NCBI RefSeq assembly: GCF_000330505.1 | Contig: NW_004443556.1 | Span: 50,063 to 66,024 of the forward strand | Reading direction: 5' to 3' | Source of the DNA: Entamoeba invadens IP1 | Taxonomy: Eukaryota > Evosea > Mastigamoebida > Endamoebidae | DNA length: 15,962 nt | Part shown: one piece after another, positions 8,702 to 15,962 of the stretch | Layout of the letters: each line of letters begins with the position of its first letter | Numbering within the stretch: the stretch's first letter is position 1 | Program-made: the position numbers and the translations under genes | Notes under the pieces: model-generated | Seen by the model: the letters and a program-made list of their open reading frames with translations, nothing else | Told to the model about the DNA's origin: nothing | Databases searched by the model: none

Positions 8702-11700
8702 ATGGTATTTTTTTCAATTAAATTGCCACAAATTTTGTTTTTTTCTTGTTAATTTTGAAAACCAGAATTGTGCCGACCCATGTCTAATACTCGACAAAAA
8801 CAGCGAAATTACTTTAACTAATTTCAATCATTTCGAACGATTTCGAGTTTTACAAGTCGCTCAAAATTCAAAAATTGGTATTCCTAATACATTTGAAGTA
8901 ACAAATCCTCTAACAATACCAAAGAGTCTGCAATTGGTTGTGAATGAAGATTTGATTGTGTGGTCCGACTTTATAATGGAGAGTAGTTCATCTGTGACTG
9001 TAAAAAAGTCAATAATTTTGAATGGTGAGATCAAAATTTCACCACAAGGAAAAATTTTAGTTGTGCAAGAAATGATTATAAATCAAACCAAAATGAACGT
9101 TCAAAATGTTGTTCTAAAAACTCAAACATTAAAATGTGAAGGAAAAAGCTCCGAGTTTATTATAGGTGAAGGAAATATAATAACTCTCGACAATATGTTG
9201 TTTGGCACCGACTCAATTTTGACAATTTCTGGAACTTCTAAATTAATTGTCAAGTCGAAAAGACTTGATTTTGATAATGAAAATCAAATGATAGTTACAA
9301 TTGAAAATTTTGATTTTTCAGATTTGGATGTTATAACGTTTTTTGGCAACTCAAAATGTCAAATAAAAACACTCCAAGAAGGTCTTTTAACATTTCCAAA
9401 AGAAATCAAATGTGATGAATTTTCAAAAGTGACAATTTCATCTTCGAGTGTTCTTGAATTTGGTATTTTGATAATGATGAAAAATTCTTCTTTTGTCATT
9501 AAAAGTTCGCCAACATTGGAAATTGATAACGCTTTTATTAATGATTTTTCCACTTTTTTGTGGAAGAAGGTACTTTAAAAATAATAGCAAATTCTTTCAA
9601 TTTACAAAACAACTCCACTTTCAAAATATCTAAAACTGGTTCTACTACTGATTCAATACTAATGAATTTCCAAATTGAAATGACAGATTATTCAAAGTTG
9701 GAAATACAAAGTAAATCAAAAATTTTCTTTGAAAATTTGTTATACATGTACAACAATTCAGAAGTCGTTATAACAAACACGCACATATCTTCAACTCAAT
9801 TATTAGATACAATTTCTGAAGAAATTGGTATCGAGTTATTTGATTCTTCGATTCTTAAAATTAATGATAAGTCTGAAATAGTTTGTTCTAAAAATTTAAT
9901 TTTACATAACTCTTCTCAATTGTCATTTTATTCAAAAACACAAAACAACTTTTTAGTGTTTAGTGGTCATTTCATTGTCTTAAAAGACGGCTCCACAATA
10001 ACAATACAAAACAACACAAAATGTATTATAAAAGCTCAGATAGTACTTTCGGATGACTCCGACGTACAACTCGATGAATATGTGATTTTTGAAGTTCAGA
10101 CTCCTTTGATAGTGTCTGAAATCAACGACTTTACATGTTTATTTTCGCTCACAAAAAACTCTTCATTTGTTGTACAGCCAAAATGCTCGGTCACAATTCA
10201 CAGTTGCATTTGGCTCAACGGAACGTCAGTTCTTCACATAAAAAATGACAGTATTCTCGTTGTGTACAAACGTCTTCACGCAGACTATGCCGACGAAGAT
10301 AGTGAAGTTGAAAATTCGCAGACTTTGATAATAGAACCGACTGCTCGTATATATTGTTTAGGCGAGGATTACAACCGAACGCGTTGTCAATCCCAAAGTG
10401 ATGAAGATGCCGATTGGGATAACTCGTGTTACACTGTTATCATCACAGAGACTTGTAACATAGAGGCTCCTGGGCGAACTATAGCCGATTACCCTCTCTT
10501 CGCGAGTAGTAATCGAATCACATATCTCGAGTATGGCGCCTTCAATAAGATCACAACATGTGTTGATATCTTTGGGAGTGAGACTGGCATTAATATAGTA
10601 CTTGACAATGAAAATTTCAGTATAGTTGGATATGGTGATAGAGTCTATAGATTTTGTCCAGGGGGTAACGACACAGGAGAAGTCTATTGCCACACGAATG
10701 GAACTGTTTGGGTAAATGGGGAGGAGGACGAAAATACACATGACTACCCATTCACACACAGATATTGTCCTTTTGAATTTAGTGAAGACCCAAAAGCTAC
10801 TTTTAATGTCATTTCAGAACACAATTTTATTAACAAGTCGACGGTCAATTTGAATGTTAACTTTGTGAAAAATCCAGTGTGGATTACAATGAGTCATAAT
10901 CTGAATGATACAAGTGTGAAGAAAGTAACAGGAATGGTCAATGGTATTTACTATGACGACTATTGCAATATAACAACAATATATGAAAAAAGTAATAATA
11001 CAAATGTTGATATTATTGCACGTAACAACAATTTAAATTATAAAAGCACACACAAGAGTGACGATCTTGACAATACCAAACAACTTTCCATTTTAAAAAT
11101 TGATAATATCTTAACTATTGAATATAGTACCACAACCGAATTGGTTGTATCATTTTTTAAAACAAATAAAAAATTAGTTAGTATTCAAATTGACAATAAG
11201 TTATACTCTAATGCACTGATAATGTCACAACACGGGTTAAATTTTATAAATTATAATAAAACGTGTTCATCAGGATATATCAGTTTTATAAATAGTAATA
11301 ACCACTTAACAGTGCTCTCTGAATTAAGAAGTGTTTGTGAAGATAATGAATACAATGATATTAATAATGGTACTTGTCTTCTTTGCAAAGAAAAATATGG
11401 TGATCGTTGCAATAAATGCACACATGTGAGTTGTACTACTTGTGACAATAATTATAGACTGACGGAATCAAATGATTGTGAGCTGATAATAAACTGTTCA
11501 ACGTTTTTAAATAATTATTGTGTTAATTGTGAGAGAGGGTATTATGAACACAACAAATGTATTTCATGTGAAAACAACTGTAAAATGTGTAATAAAAATG
11601 GGTGTATTTTATGTGATGACACACATTCATTTATTATAGATGGCGTTTGTACTAAAATCGAACACAGTTCCCTTGTTGTTCCTGAAATGATTATATCGTG

Positions 11701-14161
11701 CCTTCCATCGTACTTTTCAACACAAACATCTTGCAAGTTGTGTTCTTCAAAATTTGAAAATTGTGAGGAATGCATCTTTAAAAGATGTTCAAAGTGCTCA
11801 AATGGGTATTATCTAGAAAACAATAGTAACTCGTCCTTATGTGTTGATATGCGTTGTAAAGAAATGGAGTCGAAAGAAAAGTGTTTAACATGTACAGACG
11901 ATTATATACTCAGTGATAATGGAAAATGTGTTCAAAAAATATCTTCTTGTGGCTTTTATAAAGATGGAAAATGTGTTGAATGTGAAAATAATTCTTTTTA
12001 TTTGGATGATAACAAATGTACTATGAACCCTTCAAATTTAGAATGTACACAATACACACCAATAGGGTGTTTGGTATGTGATGATGACTTTTATCTTGAC
12101 AATGGCAATTGCACCAAATGTAATACAAAATGTACAAAATGTGTATCTTCTTCTGACATATGCACAGAGTGTATAAATGGGACGATTAGAGTGAACAACG
12201 AATGTGAAACAGTATTTGATTTAGAAGGAATTTGCCTTGAATTTAACAAATATGGGGGTTGCACCAAATGCAATTCAGAGTACTTTGTTTCAGAGAGTAG
12301 TTGCAAAAGGTGTCTTTCACCATGTGGTCAGTGTCTTTCGGAGAGTCGATGCATAACATGTGTGTCGGGGTTTTATATAGCAGAAAACGAGAATTGTGTG
12401 GAGTTAAGTACACTCACCAATTGCCGAAGTTCTCAGACGAATTTGGGGTGTGTTTCTTGTGAAGATGGATATTACTTAGAAAACAAAAAATGTACCAAAT
12501 GTTCCGCGAGCTGTTCATTGTGCAATTCTTATACAAACTGTTTTCAATGTGGCAACAACAAAATTGTCGAAGGAGGTTTATGTGTTGATCGTAAAAATAT
12601 CAACTTTTGTGTTGAGATAACATCTTCGTATTGTACCAAATGCCAATTTTGGTATTCTCCATCATCCGACAAAACAAATTGTGAAAAGCATGTGGTGTGG
12701 TGGTTTATACTAATTATCGTGATTATTGGAGTTATGGTACTTTCTTTAATTTTCACAATAGTTGCAATTGTGTCTTTGTTTGTTATGAAATTGAAAGAGC
12801 ACCAAAAACGGTTTAAAACTTTGAACATTGTCCAATTGAAGACTTCAATAAATACGACGAAATTCTTCCAGGTGCAAAATGACGAAAGTTTACTACTTAG
12901 TCCCGGTGAATTGAATTTCAGTAAAGATGCTAAACAAATACCAGTAGATTCTCCAACAGTCTTAGAAATAATAGTTGGTAACAGAGGAAATCTGACCCAA
13001 AAAATTCAGTTTGTTACATTAAGTCGTGAAGAGATATACACTCTCCAATTTGAACCAAAAGTAGTTGTACTGCGTACTAATGAAGCGTGTACTTTCCATT
13101 TATCATTTACGCCACTTTGTTCGCTTAAAATTGAAGATAAAATTGGGCTTGTTGGGTGTACTTTAAAGACTGGAATTGAAAAAATCAATGAATTGATAAT
13201 ATACGCAGAAACAGTGTTATCCACCAAGCTCGACAAAGACTCTTTACATGAAGATAAAGTGATTGGCGAAGGGTCTTTTGGAGTTGTTTTCAGAGGACGA
13301 TTTCACGATCAAATAGTCGCAATAAAACGACTTAAAGACGTGAGAGAAGAAGGAACCACAGAAGAATTTGAAAGAGAAGTTTCCATGTTAGATAAGTTTA
13401 GGTGCGACTTTATAGTTCACTTCTATAGTGCTTGCTTTTTACCAGACCATTTGTGCTTGGTCACTGAACTTGCGAAATATGGAAGTATTCAGGACTTAAA
13501 AGAAAAGCACCCCGTTAATATCTATACAACAGTAATAAAAACAAAGCTGATGGTAGATGCGGCTCAAGGTGTTGAATACTTACACTTAAATGGCATTTTT
13601 CATAGAGATATTAAACCCGCTAATGTGCTTGTGGTCTCACTTGAAGACAACCAAAAAGTCAATGCAAAATTGACTGATTTTGGGTCTTCAAGAAATGTGA
13701 ATAGCCTGATCCAAAACAACACATTCACTAAAGGAATTAGAACACCCGTATGTTTTCATTGTCTTTTCGATTACATAACATGTCATTATTTTATACACAT
13801 GAAATTATATTATGATAATGCTTAAACAAATATTTTATTTATAAATAGATCTATATGCCTCCCGAAGTTCTCGTATCGGGTAAATATTCATTTGAATCAG
13901 ATACGTATTCATTTGGTATCATGTTGTATGAAGTTGTTGGGTGGTGCACTGCGTTTGTTGAATGTAGATATGTGTGGAATATAGCAGAAAAAGCAGCAAG
14001 AGGTGAAAGGCCACCATTTTCAAAAGCACATATGTTGTTTGAAGACGTAATCAATTCGTGTTGGAAAACAAAACGAACGATGCTCAATGACAGACGCCGT
14101 AAACAAATTGAAAATTATTCTGGATGAATTAAATAAGAAAAAACTGGAACAACGTACATGA
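8702..14161 (+). CDS. Transmembrane protein kinase (Entamoeba TMK family), frame broken three times
   Basis: This is a receptor-like kinase of about 1,785 residues if its frame is continuous. Order: a hydrophobic leader from ATG 8702; a long Ser/Asn/Ile-rich ectodomain of beta-helix-like repeats (about 8765-10300); a Cys/Trp/Tyr domain (about 10320-10790); a long CXXC-rich region (about 11260-12690) with motifs such as CTKCxxxCxxC; one membrane helix (about 12692-12784, WWFILIIVIIGVMVLSLIF); a cytosolic beta-sandwich; and a kinase domain with GEGSFG, VAIKRL, FEREV, HRDIKPAN and DFG, then after the intron TPIYMPPEVL and DTYSFGIMLYEV. All catalytic residues are present. The frame is broken within 8705-8752, at the T run 9554-9559 and at 14065-14074. 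Otherwise it is open and well conserved, so sequence error or a very recent pseudogene are both possible. The stop at 14159-14161 follows a typical TMK tail (ERCSMTDAVNKLKIIL). Confidence 0.85.
8753..9559 (+). CDS. N-terminal ectodomain segment of the kinase, in its own frame
   Basis: This part of the kinase gene reads in the frame of codons AAT-TGT-GCC at 8766 and gives NCADPCLILDKNSEITLTNF followed by repeats such as NSKIGIPNTFEV and SSSVLEFGILIMMKNSSFVI. The repeating pattern of short hydrophobic strands with Asn/Ser turns resembles a secreted beta-helix. The first Met in this frame is at 8976, inside the conserved stretch, so the true start must be upstream; the only nearby ATG (8702) is in another frame. 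The segment joins the main kinase frame seamlessly if one T is added at 9554-9559 (reading FSTF-FVEEGTLK). Confidence 0.75.
8765..8782 (+). repeat. Kinase-gene partner of the 18-bp inverted repeat
   Basis: GAATTGTGCCGACCCATG encodes the NCADPC start of the mature ectodomain and is the exact reverse complement of 5607-5624, 3.1 kb upstream. It marks the stretch most conserved between the kinase gene and its upstream relic. Confidence 0.7.
11260..12690 (+). other. CXXC-rich (furin-like) ectodomain region of the kinase
   Basis: About 475 residues contain dozens of cysteines, mostly as CxxC or CxxCxxxxC units such as CNKCTHVSCTTC, CKMCNKNGCILC and CTKCVSSSDICTEC, with GYY/GFY between units. This pattern defines the ectodomain of Entamoeba transmembrane kinases and is shared with the intermediate subunit of the Gal/GalNAc lectin. 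It ends directly before the membrane helix. A role in ligand binding or adhesion is inferred from family knowledge. Confidence 0.85.
12880..13230 (+). other. Cytosolic immunoglobulin-like (ASH/MSP-like) domain of the kinase
   Basis: Between the membrane helix and the kinase lies about 115 residues of alternating hydrophobic strands. The recognisable pattern is SPGELNFS, then PTVLEIIVGNRGNLTQKIQF, then FEPKVVVLRTNEACTFHLSFTP and INELIIYAETVLSTKLD. This resembles MSP/ASH-type beta-sandwich domains, which often mediate protein or membrane contacts. It is seen as a pattern only; a profile search would be needed to name the family. Confidence 0.55.
13748..13848 (+). other. Intron in the kinase domain (101 nt)
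   Basis: The intron starts GTATGT and ends AAATAG, both fitting Entamoeba splice sites. Removing it joins GIRTP to IYMPPEVL in phase 0 and restores the activation segment between DFG and the PPE (APE-type) motif. Read through, the frame gives a non-conserved tail and stops at 13823-13825, so splicing is needed for an active kinase. Confidence 0.9.
13849..14161 (+). CDS. Last exon of the kinase: C-lobe and tail
   Basis: The exon begins IYMPPEVLVSGKYSFESDTY and continues SFGIMLYEV, NIAEKAARGERPPF and VINSCWK, all standard kinase subdomain VIII-XI features. As written the frame then gives an atypical end at 14125-14127. Moving by one base at 14065-14074 opens 29 codons (NERCSMTDAVNKLKIILDEL, then NKKKLEQRT) to a stop at 14159-14161. 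The NERCSM segment supplies the conserved Arg of subdomain XI, so that is the ancestral end. Confidence 0.8.
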
Positions 14162-14611
14162 AGTGGTCAATAATTCAAAAAATAACTTGTTGATATTATT
14201 GTGCTGTTTTTATGGTTAATTGAAGTAATTAAATAGTTAAAATATACACAATAATAATGTAGTTTTATGAATTAATGTTGTTGTTTCAAATCAAAATTAT
14301 TAATTTAATTGTTATTTTTTAATAAAAATGTGATTTGATTTGTTTTGAATTAACTTAAGTTGGTATATATCAATTATATTAATAATAATTGATAGTTAAT
14401 TTATTAGAAATAGTTTACAATAATACTTATCATAAAACACTTTATTTTTTTGGATTAATTTTATTTTTTATTAACATTATAAGTTTACAATTAAAATAAA
14501 AGAGATTTTGTTTGAATCGATTATACCAATGTATCTATACGTTTTGATTTATAAACTAATTAAAAAATGTAATATACAAAATTATTAACCAATTGTTTAA
14601 TTCTTTATAAT
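14162..14611. other. AT-rich spacer between kinase and GTPase genes
   Basis: No gene is supported. The first part must hold the kinase polyadenylation site, but I cannot pick one over other A/T hexamers. Confidence 0.5.
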
Positions 14612-14619
14612 AATGAATT
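14612..14619 (+). promoter_or_regulatory. Possible GAAC-like promoter element of the GTPase gene
   Basis: AATGAATT lies about 31 nt before the ATG at 14650 and differs by one base from the Entamoeba GAAC element (AATGAACT). Without the C the match is weak in this composition. Confidence 0.2.
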
Positions 14620-14649
14620 TGAAACAATAAAAACTTGAAAATCCAAAAT

Positions 14650-15869
14650 ATGAGAAGAGCATTGATAAAAACATGTTTTGTTGGAGACCTAAAATCTGGA
14701 AAGACGATGGTTGTCAAAAAAATAACGGGGAAATTTACTTTAAATGAAGTTTACACGACAACAAAAATAGTTGAAGTATCAGTTTGTTATTTATAAATAA
14801 CTATTTATTTTAATATCATTATTAAAAAATAGTGGATTATGTAAAAATTTACATTAAGATAAAACAATTTATCATTGATCGGATACAATGCAAAGTGCAA
14901 CTTTGGGACTTTCGTTTGTTTATTTTGTGAATAAAAATATAAAAAGTTATATATTGATTATTAATATTTTAATAAGTAAATTGTGTTTTAAATTATGTTT
15001 ATATTATATTTAATCGATATCTTAAATCATACACGAAAAGACTTTTATTAGGTTATAAACCATTGATAATAAGACTTTGGGCATAAAAAATGATTATAAA
15101 GTTGTTATTATGTTTTTATATATTTTAAATACACTTGGAGGAGTGACAAGCTTGACATACACTTTAATGTTTTTTGTTATAATAAATAAAAGTTGTTTAC
15201 AATAAATTTGTACGTTTCTTAAATGTACAAATTTTATACTTAATAAAAAACAACTATTATATATATATAGGTCAATTACCCCAGCAGTGTCAAGTTTTTC
15301 ATTACCTCATCTGTATTTATATTAAATGGTTTTCAGTATATATATATGATATCGTTCAGCAAGTAATAATACAGCCAGTATGGAACAATACAACTATACA
15401 GGATCGTTTTATTTTAAGTTGGTTTTTATATTGAAATTATTGAACTATACAATTGAATATTAGAGGAATTCATATTATATTTTTTGTATTTTCTTATTCG
15501 AACAAAAAAAGTTTCAAAAATGTTCGGCGGTATTTAGAATACATAGAAGATAGCGAAAATTCAAAGTTCATGAAAATTCTTATTGGAACAATTACAAATG
15601 AAAAAAAGAAAATTGATAAAAAAAGAGTCGAAAAATTTTTTAAAAAAAACAAATTTGTGTATTTTGAATTGAATAAAAATAAAGATATCTACACTTTTCT
15701 AACAAAAATATTGGATTTTGCACTTCAAGAAGATTATTGTGTTAGATATGACAATGAAGTTGATTATAATAACGATGAAACAGAAGACCAAACAAGTGAC
15801 ACTGAAACGGAAGAAACCGGAGAAGATGAATGTGAAAATGGCATTAACAGTAAGTGCGTCTGTATGTGA
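14650..15869 (+). CDS. Divergent Rab-like small GTPase, four exons
   Basis: My exon model is 14650-14781, 14859-14913, 15375-15417 and 15464-15869 (636 nt, 211 residues, phases consistent at every junction). Exon 1 carries the P-loop GDLKSGKT and the switch I region VYTTT. Exon 2 carries IDRIQCKVQLWDF, exon 3 PSMEQYNYTGSFYF, and exon 4 begins GIHIIFFVFSYSNKKSF, which aligns with the RGAHGIILVFDLTNxxSF region of Rabs. Key motifs are changed: WDTAGQE is WDFPSME, the NKxD motif is replaced by TITN, and the SAK loop is FELNKNKD. The tail is acidic and ends CVCM, a CaaX-like or C-x-C prenylation end. Donors are GTTTGT, GTTTGT and GTTGGT; acceptors are AAG, CAG and TAG. It may be an atypical GTPase with altered nucleotide binding, or a gene under decay. 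A TATTTT at 15878 could be its polyadenylation signal. Confidence 0.72.
14782..14858 (+). other. Intron 1 of the GTPase gene (77 nt)
   Basis: Begins GTTTGTTA, the classic Entamoeba donor, and ends ATTAAG. Splicing joins VEVS to IKQFIIDR in phase 0, forming the expected beta2-beta3 strands. An earlier TAG at 14830-14832 would lead to an in-frame stop after three codons. Confidence 0.7.
14914..15374 (+). other. Intron 2 of the GTPase gene (461 nt, unusually long)
   Basis: Begins GTTTGTTTATT and ends AATACAG. It joins WDF to PSMEQY (phase 1), exactly where WDTAGQE is expected. Most Entamoeba introns are 50-100 nt; this one is expanded partly by a 182-bp inverted-repeat element at 15132-15313. 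Confidence 0.6.
15132..15313. mobile_element. TA-flanked palindromic MITE-like element D (182 bp)
   Basis: The 25 bases from 15132 and the reverse complement of the 25 ending at 15313 match at about 17 positions, ending in a shared CTTGAC. TA lies just outside both ends (15130-15131 and 15314-15315). The centre is a nested palindrome: AAATTTGTAC at 15204-15213 pairs with GTACAAATTT at 15225-15234, and GTTGTTT at 15192-15198 pairs with AAACAAC at 15248-15254. It lies inside intron 2 of the GTPase gene. Confidence 0.65.
15418..15463 (+). other. Intron 3 of the GTPase gene (46 nt)
   Basis: Begins GTTGGTTTTT and ends AATATTAG. It joins FYF to KGIHII through a split AAA codon (phase 2), giving the Rab-like YYRGxH segment. 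The donor differs by one base from GTTTGT. Confidence 0.65.
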
Positions 15870-15936
15870 AATATATGTATTTTGAATTGTTTGTTGTGAG
15901 ACAAAAATAAAAATAACTATTTTTGAAATACGATTA

Positions 15937-15962
15937 CAGTAGGGGGGAATGAGGGGCTTGAC
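15937..15962. mobile_element. Left end of a further TA-flanked element, cut by the window edge
   Basis: After TA at 15935-15936 the sequence reads CAGTAGGGGGGAATGAGGGG then CTTGAC. It matches the right end of element D (read inward: CAGATGAGGTAATGAAAAAC, then TTGAC) with one gap, and starts CAGTAGGG like the right end of element C. Only 26 bases are visible. Confidence 0.5.

Noticed and set aside
10358..10759. 133-codon frame on the minus strand
   Set aside because: It is fully antisense to a conserved domain of the kinase and has no family resemblance; it is a shadow of the coding strand.
13748..13825. Read-through protein end after GIRTP as an alternative kinase C-terminus
   Set aside because: It breaks the activation segment, while canonical splice sites restore the conserved IYMPPEVL.
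14062..14090. An intron as the reason for the frame change at the kinase C-terminus
   Set aside because: The two frames join within a few bases; there is no GT...AG pair and no room for an intron.

Overview
The window looks like nuclear DNA of an Entamoeba species. The base composition is very AT-rich. The three recognisable genes belong to families that are expanded in this genus: a BspA-type leucine-rich repeat protein, a type-I transmembrane kinase with a CXXC-rich ectodomain, and a divergent Rab-like GTPase. Introns are short and begin GTTTGT or GTATGT. The wide intergenic space and abundant small repeats fit E. invadens better than the compact E. histolytica genome, but the species call is inference.

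Layout: 1-752 is non-coding with one perfect hairpin. 753-2441 is an intact single-exon BspA-like LRR gene. 2442-8701 is gene-poor. It holds three elements with terminal inverted repeats flanked by TA (2549-3290, 3360-4276, 4675-4894) and a few coding-like relics, including a short inverted copy of sequence from the start of the kinase gene. 8702-14161 is the transmembrane kinase gene: a secreted repeat region, a Cys-rich region, one membrane helix, an immunoglobulin-like cytosolic domain and a kinase domain split by a 101-nt intron. As written its frame breaks three times, always in or beside a homopolymer, so it is either sequence error or a young pseudogene. 14650-15869 is a Rab-like gene that I reconstruct as four exons giving 211 residues. 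It has an intact P-loop, but its G3, G4 and G5 motifs are lost and its C-terminus is prenylation-like. Its long second intron carries a 182-bp palindromic element that is also TA-flanked, and a related element end starts at the window's right edge.

The main finding is the group of TA-flanked, CAG-starting inverted-repeat elements. Their ends differ in sequence but share one architecture: in each terminal repeat a short motif appears twice as a direct repeat, 18-20 bp apart. This suggests several non-autonomous families of Tc1/mariner type. No transposase gene is visible. The three genes show no operon-like link. All are on the + strand and separated by AT-rich spacers. The LRR protein and the kinase are surface or signalling proteins and the GTPase would act in membrane traffic or regulation.
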